The notes beneath the pieces are model-generated. The model ran no database searches. It saw only the letters and a list, made by a program, of their open reading frames with translations, and was not told the origin of the DNA. A stretch of DNA of 64,000 nt from Rhodoferax fermentans. Its GTDB lineage: Bacteria > Pseudomonadota > Gammaproteobacteria > Burkholderiales > Burkholderiaceae_C. Each line of letters opens with the position of its first letter. Position 1 is the first letter of the stretch. Below are positions 1 through 8,480 of the stretch, in pieces. The stretch is taken from assembly GCF_002017865.1 (NCBI RefSeq), contig NZ_MTJN01000002.1, positions 3,038,001-3,102,000 of the forward strand, written 5' to 3'. Both the position numbers and the translations under genes were made by a program.

Positions 1-288
1 GGGGTAGAGAGTTGAAACTGTTTCAAAATTTGAGGCAGATCCGTGTCAGATTGCGCCAGCCCATCTGGCGCCAAAATCCGCAATGCATGCAAAATTTTAG
101 GTGCTCCCCAAAAGACAAAACCCGCCAATCAGCCCGACGTGAAACTTAAACAACACTGGTTGTTGCCCATCCTCATGGGCAAAACCGGTTTATTCAGCCT
201 CAATAGCCCATTAAGACTATTGTTACCTCTTCCGAGATCACGCCACAATTGATCCTTTGTCATGTTGTTTGCAGGGAGTGCTCCGGTT
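1..288. other. Intergenic region at the left edge
   Basis: No convincing gene is seen here. Two short stem-loops are visible: GCGCCAG/CTGGCGC at 53-71 and TTGCCCAT/ATGGGCAA at 163-182. Neither is followed by a clear T tract, so they are not safe terminators. The stretch probably holds the promoter of the following cyclic-nucleotide-binding-domain gene. Confidence 0.5.
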
Positions 289-816
289 ATGAATTCACAG
301 TTTGCAGAGTTCCAGCCCGACGTTGAGCCTCTGGGCACAGTGACAGACCATGTCAACGAATTCATCAACGCCGTCCAATCCAGTACCCTGATCGAGGGCC
401 TGACCCGCGAAGAAACCGGTGTGCTTGGGGAATACCTGGCGTGTTTTGGTGTGCCGCGCCACTCCACCGTGTTGCGTGAGGGCGATGGTGGCGACTTTCT
501 CGCCATTCTGATCACTGGCAGTGCAGTCATCACCAAGCGGCATGGCGACGTTGAAAAAATGGTGGCCACACTGCGTCCTGGCGACATGGTTGGCGAGATG
601 TCCATGATCGACGGCCAGACACGTTTTGCCAGCTGCGTCACCACCTTGCCCAGCGACTTTGCCGTACTCACCCACGACAAGTTCAAAGCCCTGCTGGCAG
701 ACCACCCGGCGCTGGGCAACAAACTCCTTCTCGCGCTGCTGCGCACCGCCACGGTTCGCCTGCGCCATGCCACGCAGACCATGTTGCCGAACCTCACAGA
801 CGTTGGTTTTGTCTGA
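289..816 (+). CDS. Cyclic-nucleotide-binding (CNB) domain protein
   Basis: A 175-residue protein consisting mainly of one CNB (Crp-type effector) beta-barrel, roughly residues 35-150. The family motifs are present: a glycine-rich GDGGDFLAILITGS stretch, and RPGDMVGEMSMIDGQTRFAS, which corresponds to the phosphate-binding cassette. No C-terminal helix-turn-helix is present, so it is not a Crp/Fnr transcription factor by itself. It may sense a nucleotide or act as a regulatory subunit. The start at 289 was chosen because GGAG lies about ten bases upstream; an in-frame ATG at 262 would add nine residues. It stands just before a PEP-CTERM gene and the EPS operon, but no functional link can be shown from the sequence. 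Confidence 0.75.
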   Translation: MNSQFAEFQPDVEPLGTVTDHVNEFINAVQSSTLIEGLTREETGVLGEYLACFGVPRHSTVLREGDGGDFLAILITGSAVITKRHGDVEKMVATLRPGDMVGEMSMIDGQTRFASCVTTLPSDFAVLTHDKFKALLADHPALGNKLLLALLRTATVRLRHATQTMLPNLTDVGFV

Positions 817-869
817 AACCACCTTTCAAGCTACTTTTATCCGCATTTCTTGTGGCTCAGACTGCCAAA

Positions 870-915
870 TTAGTCCGAATGGACTATTGGCACGGGTTTA
901 CCCGGCCTTTACTAT
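870..915 (+). promoter_or_regulatory. PEP-CTERM promoter, dyad copy 1
   Basis: An inverted repeat, TAGTCC-GAAT-GGACTA, lies at 871-886 within the aligned 18-bp motif at 870-887. A -10-like hexamer TACTAT follows at 910-915, exactly 22 bp after the motif. The same motif precedes three other PEP-CTERM units in the window (24681, 25407 and 28108). The geometry puts the dyad centre near -43, as for LuxR-type class II activators. EpsA, encoded at 1838, is the obvious candidate binder, by inference only. Confidence 0.65.
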
Positions 916-961
916 CACCCCGAAGCCTGTTATTTCGACGGGCACCATTCAAGGAGTTGCC

Positions 962-1498
962 ATGAAAACGACCCAGTTGCTCAAAAGCATTGCCGTAGCG
1001 ACAGCGCTTGTTGGCGCCAGTTTGAGCGCCAGTGCTGCTACCCAGTCCTTGGGGCCACTTGTTGCTGGTCAAGCAAAAGCGTTCAGCGGTTACGCACCGG
1101 TTGGTGCGTTTGCAGACACCATTACCTTTAGCTTGCCCACCAATTCTGGTTCAGGGTACAGCGTGATCGACTTTGCAACACCCAACAATGTCTTGCATAC
1201 AGTTTTTACTGCGATCAGCCTTTTTTACAACCCAGATGGTGTCATTGGTGGCAATGATTCATTGGTAGCGTCCTCCGTGAGTACTAACAACGAACTCAGT
1301 TTGACTCTTGGTTCCCTCGCAGCGGGTTCTTACTATCTGAATATCTATGGGTCAACCGTTGGCACCCTTGGTGGTGGTTACTCTGGTGCTATCAGCGTCA
1401 CCCCCTTTACAGCTCCCGTCCCCGAACCCGAAACATTCGCCATGCTGCTGGCAGGTCTGGGTGTGATGGGTGCCATTGCACGCCGCCGCAAGATCTGA
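962..1498 (+). CDS. FxDxF-type PEP-CTERM sorted protein
   Basis: A 178-residue exported protein. Residues 1-25 form a signal peptide ending in ASA-A. The mature part is Ser/Gly/Thr-rich and contains an FADTITF stretch typical of the FxDxF family of PEP-CTERM proteins. The C-terminus has the sorting signal VPEPETFAMLLAGLGVMG, a hydrophobic helix and a final RRRK cluster. Such tails are recognised by exosortases, here probably XrtB at 9375, and the protein should end at the cell surface or in the EPS matrix. The start at 962 is supported by AAGGAG nine bases upstream. A strong terminator follows, so the gene is monocistronic. Its biological function is unknown. Confidence 0.9.
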   Translation: MKTTQLLKSIAVATALVGASLSASAATQSLGPLVAGQAKAFSGYAPVGAFADTITFSLPTNSGSGYSVIDFATPNNVLHTVFTAISLFYNPDGVIGGNDSLVASSVSTNNELSLTLGSLAAGSYYLNIYGSTVGTLGGGYSGAISVTPFTAPVPEPETFAMLLAGLGVMGAIARRRKI

Positions 1499-1527
1499 TC
1501 TGACCGGTCAGAGCCCCGGCTCAAACT

Positions 1528-1555
1528 GGCTGCTGTCCCCAGCGGCCTTTTTTTT
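1528..1555 (+). terminator. Rho-independent terminator after the PEP-CTERM gene
   Basis: The stem GGCTGCTG/CAGCGGCC (one G-T wobble) around a TCCC loop is followed directly by eight T residues. It lies about 30 bases after the stop codon at 1498. Confidence 0.85.
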
Positions 1556-1565
1556 GCGTGTAAAC

Positions 1566-1603
1566 AACAGATGTCAGAATTGTTTCAATTTTTGACATCT
1601 GTT
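1566..1603. repeat. Long inverted repeat upstream of epsA
   Basis: Arms AACAGATGTCA and TGACATCTGTT are perfect complements over 11 bp. The pairing continues inward imperfectly through GAATTG/CAATTT. A TTTTTT run follows on the + strand. It could be a second terminator or an operator for the divergent spacing before epsA. It is unusual that a strong terminator already stands only 11 bp upstream. Confidence 0.6.
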
Positions 1604-1612
1604 TTTTGTGAC

Positions 1613-1626
1613 TTGATTTGGCTCAA
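1613..1626. promoter_or_regulatory. Candidate FNR/ANR-type box
   Basis: TTGAT-TTGG-CTCAA matches the FNR/ANR consensus TTGAT-N4-ATCAA at 9 of 10 positions, and sits in a slightly longer dyad ACTTGA...TCAAGT. It lies about 210 bp before the epsA start. It would link EPS expression to oxygen. No transcription start is known, so the position relative to the promoter is uncertain. Confidence 0.45.
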
Positions 1627-1837
1627 GTTAGAGTTTTTCGTCGCATAATCATAAATTTTATTGATTTATGTCAAATAGTTGAGGGAAAGTCGCTATTTGA
1701 GTCATAGGGCTGCCACAAAGTGGTCACGGCGCTTGCATAGACTCCGGTCAAGCTTGTGTCGGCTCCAGCCTGAGGTCTACTTTTTTAGATGCTTTGCCGC
1801 GCAATGCTTGTTCGAAAGCGCGTCAAAGGTTGTCTCC

Positions 1838-2629
1838 ATGGGATATTTGCAGTCACTGTCACCGGATGAAATCCACCATTACCACCGCATGCTCACACGG
1901 TCTGTCGAAGTGCGCAGCCACTACGACATGCTTGTCTGGCTCCAGGGCGACATGCAGCACTACATTGCGCACGACATCATGATCACCGCATGGGGCGACT
2001 TCAGCAGCCAGAGCATTCAGCACAACATCATTTCCAGAATGGCGGGCGTGCGCTCCCAAAGCATTGATTCCGTGGCGATCAGTCCCTTATTGCTGCAACT
2101 GTTTGCTCGCTGGGCCGAATTCGGCAGAAAACCCTTTTCCATCAACGTGGGTGACACCGGCTTCGAAATCAATCAATCTGGTGCAAAAAATGCTTTGAAG
2201 GATGCACTTCAAACCATGCGCTGTGCTTTGGTGCACGGCATCAAAGACCATCGCAGCAAACACGATTGCCTTTATGTTGCCTTCAGTGTCAAACCGTCTT
2301 TCAGCGAAACCGAGCGCAGCATCATGGCGCTGGTGTTACCCCACCTCGACTCTGCATTGCGACAGGTGGCCCACCTGCCGCACCAGACCCAGCCCATCGA
2401 TGCCAGCCCGGTCGAAGCCCAGCTGCAACACGACTTTGGCCTGTCTGAGCGCGAGGCCGAAGTCCTGCACTGGGTTGCTGCTGGCAAAACCAACCCGGAG
2501 ATCGGCATGATCCTCGACATCAGCGCCTACACCGTCAAAAACCACCTGCAGCGCGTGTTCAAGAAACTCGACGTGACCAACCGCGCCCAGGCGGTCAACA
2601 AAATCAAGACCCTGCTCGGCGATGTTTAA
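1838..2629 (+). CDS. epsA: LuxR-family transcriptional regulator EpsA
   Basis: A 263-residue regulator. The C-terminal 65 residues are a LuxR-type helix-turn-helix with the LSEREAEVLHWVAAGKTNPEI signature and the recognition helix YTVKNHLQRVFKKL. The N-terminal 190 residues are of the EpsA type and contain no recognisable receiver domain with a phospho-acceptor Asp. This family is known at the head of exosortase-associated EPS operons such as the Methylobacillus methanolan cluster. The start at 1838 (MGYLQSLSPDEI) gives the usual family length. The last eight bases overlap the next gene, so translation is probably coupled. It is the best candidate to bind the shared dyads upstream of the PEP-CTERM genes, by inference. 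Confidence 0.85.
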   Translation: MGYLQSLSPDEIHHYHRMLTRSVEVRSHYDMLVWLQGDMQHYIAHDIMITAWGDFSSQSIQHNIISRMAGVRSQSIDSVAISPLLLQLFARWAEFGRKPFSINVGDTGFEINQSGAKNALKDALQTMRCALVHGIKDHRSKHDCLYVAFSVKPSFSETERSIMALVLPHLDSALRQVAHLPHQTQPIDASPVEAQLQHDFGLSEREAEVLHWVAAGKTNPEIGMILDISAYTVKNHLQRVFKKLDVTNRAQAVNKIKTLLGDV

Positions 2630-4043
2630 AGCCAACCCGTCCCTGTCAGCCGCCTCGTATTTCAAGCGAACCGACCCTCAATACATGGGGCGCGACAGCC
2701 TGCTGCGCCTGCTGGAGGCCACGCTTGAGCCTGCCGCCATCGTTCTGTCGCTGTGGGCTGCCGCCTGGTATGTAGACGGTGCCATAGATCCGCCCTACAT
2801 GATCCTGTCGCTGCTGGTGTTTGCGCTGACCTTCCCGGGCCAGTCGCGGCTGCACGAGTCCCTGTTTGCCATCACCGCCAACACCCTCATCAACTGGGCG
2901 GTGGTAGCCGGTTTGCTGCTGCTGGTGGGCTGGGCCACTCGTTATTACCGAGAGTTCTCCACCGACGCCATCTACCACTGGTTGTGGATGGCACCGGTTG
3001 CCGAACTGGGCGCCTGCCTGACACTGCGCCGCCTGGCACCCAGCCTGCTCAAACTGCAGGGCCCACCCGAGCGCGCCATCATCGTAGGCATGAACGACCA
3101 GGGCTTGGCCCTGGCCAACAACATCAAGGCCGCCCGTTTCTCGCGCATGGAGCTCACCGGTTTTGTCGACAGCCGCGACACCAGCCGCCTCAACGTCACC
3201 AACGCGCCGCCCCTGTTGGGCAAGATCGACCAGCTGGCCGACATCGTCAAGGCCCGCCAGATCAACCTGATCTATCTCTCCTTGCCCATGGCCTCGCAGC
3301 CGCGCATTCTGCAAATCCTGGACGACCTCAAAGACACCACCGCCTCGGTCTACTTTGTGCCCGACATGTTTGTCACCGACCTCATCCAGGGCCAGCAAAG
3401 CACCGTGTGTGGCATGCCGGTGATCTCGGTCTGCGAATCCCCGTTTCAGGGCAAAAACGGCTTTGTCAAACGCGCCAGCGACATCGTTTTGTCCATCCTC
3501 ATCCTGCTGCTGATTCACCCCGTGCTGATTGGTATTGCGCTGGCGGTCAAGCTCACTTCCCCCGGGCCGGTCATCTTCAAACAACGCCGCTACGGGCTGG
3601 ATGGTGAAGAAATCCTGGTCTACAAGTTCCGCTCCATGACGGTCACCGAAGACGGCGGCACCATCAAACAGGCACAAAAGAACGACTCCCGCATCACCCC
3701 GCTGGGCGCCGTCCTGCGCCGCACCTCGCTTGACGAACTGCCCCAGTTTGTCAACGTGCTGCAAGGGCGCATGAGCATCGTCGGGCCGCGCCCACACGCC
3801 GTAGCCCACAACGAGCTGTACCGCAAACTCATCAAAGGCTACATGGTGCGCCACAAAGTCAAACCCGGCATCACTGGCTGGGCGCAGGTCAACGGTTTCC
3901 GTGGCGAGACCGACACCCTCGAGAAAATGCAGGGCCGCATCGACTACGACCTGGACTACCTGCGCAACTGGTCCCTGCAGCTTGATCTGCACATCATCCT
4001 CAAAACCGTGCGCCTGGTCTCCAAAGACCAAAAGGCCTACTGA
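2622..4043 (+). CDS. Undecaprenyl-phosphate glucose phosphotransferase (EPS priming enzyme)
   Basis: A 473-residue polyisoprenyl-phosphate hexose-1-phosphate transferase of the WcaJ/CpsE type. It places the first sugar phosphate, usually glucose-1-phosphate from UDP-glucose, on undecaprenyl phosphate at the inner membrane. The N-terminal 125 residues hold several membrane helices. Residues about 150-245 are a nucleotide-binding-like fold (ERAIIVGMNDQG). A helix near 290 precedes the bacterial sugar-transferase domain, with KFRSM, DELPQF (about 370), GPRPH (about 388) and KPGITGWAQV (about 414). It is the first biosynthetic gene after epsA and is followed at 2 bp by epsL. Confidence 0.92.
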   Translation: MFKANPSLSAASYFKRTDPQYMGRDSLLRLLEATLEPAAIVLSLWAAAWYVDGAIDPPYMILSLLVFALTFPGQSRLHESLFAITANTLINWAVVAGLLLLVGWATRYYREFSTDAIYHWLWMAPVAELGACLTLRRLAPSLLKLQGPPERAIIVGMNDQGLALANNIKAARFSRMELTGFVDSRDTSRLNVTNAPPLLGKIDQLADIVKARQINLIYLSLPMASQPRILQILDDLKDTTASVYFVPDMFVTDLIQGQQSTVCGMPVISVCESPFQGKNGFVKRASDIVLSILILLLIHPVLIGIALAVKLTSPGPVIFKQRRYGLDGEEILVYKFRSMTVTEDGGTIKQAQKNDSRITPLGAVLRRTSLDELPQFVNVLQGRMSIVGPRPHAVAHNELYRKLIKGYMVRHKVKPGITGWAQVNGFRGETDTLEKMQGRIDYDLDYLRNWSLQLDLHIILKTVRLVSKDQKAY

Positions 4044-4045
4044 TC

Positions 4046-5272
4046 ATGGTGGCGCGATTGACCTTGCCCCGTGTCTTGCTGCTGCCCGCTTTTTGCGCGG
4101 GCCTGGCCGGTGCCGCCTGGGCGCAGCAGGCTGAGCCCGGCCTGCACCTGCGCGCCAGCGAAACCCTCATGCGCGACGACAACCTGTTTCGCCTGCCTGA
4201 CAACGCCAACGTCAAAGCCAGCACCGGCAAAGACAGTGCCTCTGAGAACATTGGTGTCACCACATTGGGGCTGAGCTACAACAAGGCCTACAGCCTGCAG
4301 CGCATCGAGCTTGACCTGAGCCTGGTCGACTACCGCTACCAGAACTTTGACTACCTCAGCTTCACCGCCCGCAACTACGCAGCCGCCTGGCGCTGGAGCG
4401 TCACACCCCGCCTGCACGGCAGCCTCAGCGCCAACCGCCAGGAAACCCTCAACAGCTTTTCTGACAACCAAGACAACACCGTGCGCACTCGGCGCAACCT
4501 GCGCACCGACACCAGCACCGGCTTTGATGCGCTCTACGAACTCAGTGGCGCCTGGCGCCTGCTGGGCGGCGTCTCGCAGCGCAAACAGGTCAACGAACAG
4601 GCCTTGCTGGCCGACAGCGACTACAACGTCCGCTCTGCCAATGTAGGTGCACGTTACGACTACCCATCTGGCAGCAGCCTGAGCTACCGCGCCACCGCCT
4701 CCAATGGCCGCTACCTCAACCGCAGCCTGGGCGCCACCAATCTGGTGGACGACCGCTACGACCAGACCGAGTCCGAGCTGCGCCTGCGCTGGGTGATCAG
4801 CGGCAAACTCACCGCCAATGCCAACGTCGGTTATGTGCAGCGCAGCCACCCGCACGTTGCACAGCGCGACTTCAGCGGCACGCAGGCGGGCGCCAGCCTC
4901 AACTGGTCCCTCAGCGGCAAAACCAGCCTCACAGCCGATATCTCGCGCAGGTTAGGTGCCTACCAGACCAGCTACGCCAACTACAGCCAGACCGACAAAC
5001 TCTCGGTTGGCCCCAGCTGGCAGATCAGCCCTAAAACCGCGCTCAGCCTGCGCTACGACCTGTCTCACATCGAGTACCTTGACGCCCCCACCGGTGCCTC
5101 GGCAATCAGCCGCCAAGACACCGTGCGCGACACCACCCTCAGTCTGGCCTGGCAGCCCACCCAGTCTGCCACCCTCAACGCCTCTTTCACCAACGCCACC
5201 CGAACCTCCACGCTGCCTGGCATTGACTACCGTAGCCAAATGGCCAGCTTTTCAGCCAACTACAGTTTTTAA
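4046..5272 (+). CDS. epsL: EpsL-type outer-membrane beta-barrel protein
   Basis: A 408-residue outer-membrane protein of the EpsL family found in exosortase-linked EPS operons. Residues 1-27 are a signal peptide ending in AWA-Q. The mature chain begins with the typical ETLMRDDNLFRLPDN segment. It continues as alternating amphipathic strands rich in Tyr, Arg, Ser and Thr and closes with an aromatic C-terminal residue (ANYSF), the usual mark of Bam-inserted barrels. It probably forms the outer-membrane exit pore or a partner of EpsE for the polysaccharide. It lies two bases after the priming enzyme. The exact function has not been fixed for the family. Confidence 0.85.
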   Translation: MVARLTLPRVLLLPAFCAGLAGAAWAQQAEPGLHLRASETLMRDDNLFRLPDNANVKASTGKDSASENIGVTTLGLSYNKAYSLQRIELDLSLVDYRYQNFDYLSFTARNYAAAWRWSVTPRLHGSLSANRQETLNSFSDNQDNTVRTRRNLRTDTSTGFDALYELSGAWRLLGGVSQRKQVNEQALLADSDYNVRSANVGARYDYPSGSSLSYRATASNGRYLNRSLGATNLVDDRYDQTESELRLRWVISGKLTANANVGYVQRSHPHVAQRDFSGTQAGASLNWSLSGKTSLTADISRRLGAYQTSYANYSQTDKLSVGPSWQISPKTALSLRYDLSHIEYLDAPTGASAISRQDTVRDTTLSLAWQPTQSATLNASFTNATRTSTLPGIDYRSQMASFSANYSF

Positions 5273-5284
5273 AACCATCACGCC

Positions 5285-6232
5285 ATGACATTCACGCCCC
5301 GACTGTGTCTTACCCTGACCCTCACCGCCCTGGCCCTGAGCCTGGCCGCCTGTGGCAACAAAGACGACAAACCCGCCGCCACCCAAGTGGCCGCCAAAGT
5401 AGGCTCCGAAGAAATCTCGGTGCACCAGATCAACCAGGTGTTACAGCGCACCAACACCGCCGGTGCCACGCCCGAAGCCGTCAAGAACCTCAGCCGCGAG
5501 GTGCTTGAGAAACTCATCGACCAGCAGCTCGCGGTTGACCAGGCCAACGAATCCAAATTGCACCGCTCGCCCGAGGTGGTGGCCCAGATCGAAGCCGCCC
5601 GGCGCGACATCCTGGCGCGTGCCTACTTGCAAAAACTCGCCGCCGGTCTGCCCAAACCCACCCCCGAAGAGGCCAAAACCTACATCACCGAACACCCACA
5701 ACTGTTTGCCGAACGCCGCATCTACAACTTGCAAGAAATTGTGCTGCCACCCCGTGCGGGCGCAGACGCTGTGGCCAACCAAATGCGCAGCCTGCTGGCC
5801 GCTGGCAAATCCATGGAAGAGATTGCGACCACCCTCAAAACCCAGGGTGTGGCCTTCAACGCGGGCAGCGCCACCCGCTCTGCCGAGCAGATCCCGCTGG
5901 AAGTGCTGGCCAAGTTGCACACCGTCAAAGACGGCCAGAGCCTGGTGATCGAAGCGCCCCGGTCTGCCACCCTGGTGCACGTGGTGTCCTCACAGCTGTC
6001 GCCAGTGACGGAAGCCGCAGCCCTGCCGCGGGTAGAGCAGTTCCTGGCCAACCAGCGCGCCAACGAAGCCATTGCGGCCGACATCAAACGCCTGCGCAGC
6101 GCCACCACCATCACCTACATGGGTGAGTTTGCCAACACACCTGCCCCCGCCAGTCCTGAGCAAAATCAGGCCCCAGCCCCCGCTGCGTCTGAGCCTACAG
6201 CTATAGATAAGGGAGTTGCCGGGCTCAAGTAA
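5285..6232 (+). CDS. epsD: EpsD-family peptidyl-prolyl cis-trans isomerase, lipoprotein
   Basis: A 315-residue protein of the SurA/PrsA-like parvulin group specific to EPS loci. A lipoprotein signal ends in LSLAAC with the lipidated Cys at residue 23, so it should be anchored in a membrane facing the periplasm. The central part (ALQ-type helices, then residues about 130-230) has the parvulin-like rotamase region with RRIYNLQEIVLP. It likely helps fold or assemble the EpsL/EpsE export components. The C-terminal 30 residues are a Pro/Ala-rich tail. No purine-rich ribosome site is visible before the ATG, which suggests coupling to epsL, 12 bases upstream. Confidence 0.87.
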   Translation: MTFTPRLCLTLTLTALALSLAACGNKDDKPAATQVAAKVGSEEISVHQINQVLQRTNTAGATPEAVKNLSREVLEKLIDQQLAVDQANESKLHRSPEVVAQIEAARRDILARAYLQKLAAGLPKPTPEEAKTYITEHPQLFAERRIYNLQEIVLPPRAGADAVANQMRSLLAAGKSMEEIATTLKTQGVAFNAGSATRSAEQIPLEVLAKLHTVKDGQSLVIEAPRSATLVHVVSSQLSPVTEAAALPRVEQFLANQRANEAIAADIKRLRSATTITYMGEFANTPAPASPEQNQAPAPAASEPTAIDKGVAGLK

Positions 6233-6285
6233 GCTCTGCCAACAACTGCATCACCACCCCCATTGACCTCACCCTACCGCCACCC

Positions 6286-7128
6286 ATGTCCAATCGACTC
6301 TCCCGCCTGACCCCTGTTTTGCTGGCCACCTTGCTTGCGCTGGGCGGCATTTGCCCGCTGGCCCAGGCCCAGCCAGCCGCCGCGCCCAGCAGCCAAACCA
6401 AGCCCGACTACCCGCTGGGCGCCGGTGACGCGATCAAGATCCAGGTCTTTCAAAACCCCGACCTCACCATCGAGACCCGCGTCTCTGAAAACGGCTCCAT
6501 CACCTACCCGCTGATTGGTGCGGTGCAGCTCGGTGGCCTGGGCATTGCCGCCGCCGAGAAGAAGATTGCCGACGCCTTGCAAACGGGCGGCTTCATCAAA
6601 GCGCCCCAAGTCAACATCGTGCTGCTGCAGATTCGTGGCAACCAGGTGTCGGTGCTGGGCCAGGTCAACCGCCCCGGGCGTTTTCCGCTGGAGACTGCCA
6701 ACACCCGCCTGAGCGACATGCTCGCCAACGCCGGTGGTGCCACCGCCACCGGTGACGACGTGGCCATTGTGGTGGGCGTGCGCAACGGCCAGACATTCCG
6801 CAAACAGATCGACATTGCCTCCATCTTCCTGGCCGAAAAACTGCAGGACGACATCGTGCTGCAAGGTGGTGACAGCATCTACGTGCACCGCGCCCCGGTG
6901 TTCTACATCTACGGTGAGGCCCAGCGCCCCGGCTCGTTTCGTATCGAGCGCGGCATGACCGTGATGCAGGCGCTGGCCCTGGGTGGCGGCCCCACCGTGC
7001 GTGGCTCCGAAAAACGCCTGCGCCTGCACCGCAAGGCCGCAGACGGCAGCATTGAGCAAATCAGCCCCAACCTGACCGACCCGGTGTTGCCCAACGACGT
7101 GATTTACGTGAACGAAAGCCTGTTCTGA
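6286..7128 (+). CDS. epsE: Polysaccharide export protein EpsE (Wza-like)
   Basis: A 280-residue outer-membrane polysaccharide exporter. A signal peptide (about residues 1-28, ending AQA) is followed by the Poly_export domain (YPLGAGDAIKIQVFQNPDLT, about residues 43-115). Two SLBB segments follow: VSVLGQVNRPGRFPL and FYIYGEAQRPGSFRI. Unlike E. coli Wza, no lipobox Cys follows the signal, so the protein is probably not lipidated. It should form the outer-membrane channel together with EpsF and EpsL. No Shine-Dalgarno sequence is visible upstream of the ATG. epsF follows two bases after its stop. Confidence 0.92.
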   Translation: MSNRLSRLTPVLLATLLALGGICPLAQAQPAAAPSSQTKPDYPLGAGDAIKIQVFQNPDLTIETRVSENGSITYPLIGAVQLGGLGIAAAEKKIADALQTGGFIKAPQVNIVLLQIRGNQVSVLGQVNRPGRFPLETANTRLSDMLANAGGATATGDDVAIVVGVRNGQTFRKQIDIASIFLAEKLQDDIVLQGGDSIYVHRAPVFYIYGEAQRPGSFRIERGMTVMQALALGGGPTVRGSEKRLRLHRKAADGSIEQISPNLTDPVLPNDVIYVNESLF

Positions 7129-7130
7129 CC

Positions 7131-8480
7131 ATGACACTCCAACAATTCCTGCTCATCCTTCGGGCCCGCTACAAAGCCGCGCTGCTGGTGTTTCTGATCA
7201 CCGTGGCCACCACGGTGGTGGTCAGCCTGCTGCTGCCCAAGCAATACACCGCCAGCGCCACCGTGGTGGTCGACGTCAAGTCCCCCGACCCGGTCACCGG
7301 CCAGATGCTGCAAGGCATGATGGCCCCGGGCTACATGGCCACACAAATCGACATCATCAACAGCGACCGCGTGGCCAAAGACGTGATCAAGCTGCTCAAG
7401 CTCGACAGCAATGCCGTGGTGCAACAGCAGTGGCGCGACGACACGGATGGCAAAGGCCAGCTCATCGACTGGCTGGCCACCCTGCTGCAAAAGAAGCTTG
7501 AGGTGAAACCCAGCCGCGAAAGCAATGTCATCAACGTCAACTTCAGCGGCACCGACCCCGACTTTGCTGCGGCTGTGGCCAACGCCTTTGCCCAGGCGTA
7601 CATCAACGTCAATTTGGACCTGCGCCTTGCGCCGGCTCGTCAGTACGCTACGTTTTTTGAAGAGCAGACCAAGGCCGCCCGCACCAAGCTCGAGGCCGCC
7701 CAAAAAGCCCTGTCTGACTACCAGCAGCAAAACGGCATCACCTCGGTGGACGAGCGGGTCGACTTTGAGACTGCCAAGTTGAATGAGACCAGCAGCCAGC
7801 TCACCGGTGTTCAGGCCCTGACCACCGACAGCCAGAGCAAACGCGGCAGCGCCAAGGCCGACACCATTGCCGAGGTCATGCAAAGCCCGTTGATCAACGG
7901 CCTCAAAGCCGACATTGCCCGTCTGGAAGCCAAGCTGGTGGAGAGCAGTGGCAACCTGGGCAAAAACCACCCGCAAACCCAGCGCGCCGAGTCCGAGCTG
8001 GCCACCCTGAAAGCCCAGCTGGAGTCTGAAACCCGCAAGATCACCAGCAGCATTGAAACCACCTACCAGGTGGGCAAACAGCGCGAGGCTCAGCTCCAAG
8101 GCGCCTTGTCCAGCCAAAAAGCCCGCGTGCTGGCCCTGAACAAACAGCGCGACGAACTCAATGTGCTGCGCCGTGATGTCGAGTCTGCCCAACGCGCCTT
8201 TGAGGTGGTCAGCCAACGCGCCTCTCAAACCAACCTTGAGAGCCAAACTACCCAAACCAACATCGCTGTGCTCAACGCCGCCACCGCGCCGGCCGACCCG
8301 TCGAAGCCGAAGGTGTTTTTGAACATCCTGGTGTCCATCTTCTTGGGTACGCTGCTGGCCGTGGGCCTGGCGCTGATGCTTGAGCTGGCCAACCGCCGCG
8401 TGCGCAGCGCCGACGACCTGGCCGATGCCCTTAACCTGCCCGTGCTGGGCAGCATTGCACACACCGGAGCCGCCGCATGA
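7131..8480 (+). CDS. epsF: Chain-length determinant protein EpsF (Wzz-like)
   Basis: A 449-residue polysaccharide co-polymerase of the inner membrane. A membrane helix lies at about residues 17-37 and a second at about 394-418, with the Pro-rich PADPSKPKVF motif just before it, as in Wzz proteins. Between them is a large periplasmic part: a Wzz fold (residues 40-170) and long Gln/Ala/Lys-rich coiled-coil helices (about 175-380). It sets polymer length and couples the Wzy polymerase to EpsE. It overlaps epsG by four bases, typical of an integral-membrane partner and its cytoplasmic kinase. Confidence 0.92.
   Translation: MTLQQFLLILRARYKAALLVFLITVATTVVVSLLLPKQYTASATVVVDVKSPDPVTGQMLQGMMAPGYMATQIDIINSDRVAKDVIKLLKLDSNAVVQQQWRDDTDGKGQLIDWLATLLQKKLEVKPSRESNVINVNFSGTDPDFAAAVANAFAQAYINVNLDLRLAPARQYATFFEEQTKAARTKLEAAQKALSDYQQQNGITSVDERVDFETAKLNETSSQLTGVQALTTDSQSKRGSAKADTIAEVMQSPLINGLKADIARLEAKLVESSGNLGKNHPQTQRAESELATLKAQLESETRKITSSIETTYQVGKQREAQLQGALSSQKARVLALNKQRDELNVLRRDVESAQRAFEVVSQRASQTNLESQTTQTNIAVLNAATAPADPSKPKVFLNILVSIFLGTLLAVGLALMLELANRRVRSADDLADALNLPVLGSIAHTGAAA

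Larger units (their letters stand above)
1499..1837. other. Intergenic region before epsA
   Basis: This 339-base non-coding stretch holds the terminator of the preceding PEP-CTERM gene (1528-1555), a second long hairpin (1566-1603), a candidate FNR-type box (1613-1626) and then about 200 bases without any element I can name. The epsA frame stays open upstream to about 1679, but without a convincing start. Confidence 0.6.

Noticed and set aside
43..252. Short frame of 69 codons at the left edge
   Set aside because: No ribosome site, no conserved motif and unusual composition.
2646..4031. Antisense frame of 461 codons opposite the priming transferase
   Set aside because: Low-complexity His/Val/Gly-rich shadow of a certain gene.
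6195..6225. Fragment ACAGCTATAGATAAGGGAG at the end of epsD as another family A repeat
   Set aside because: Only short pieces match, with no palindrome and no end box; chance is likely.
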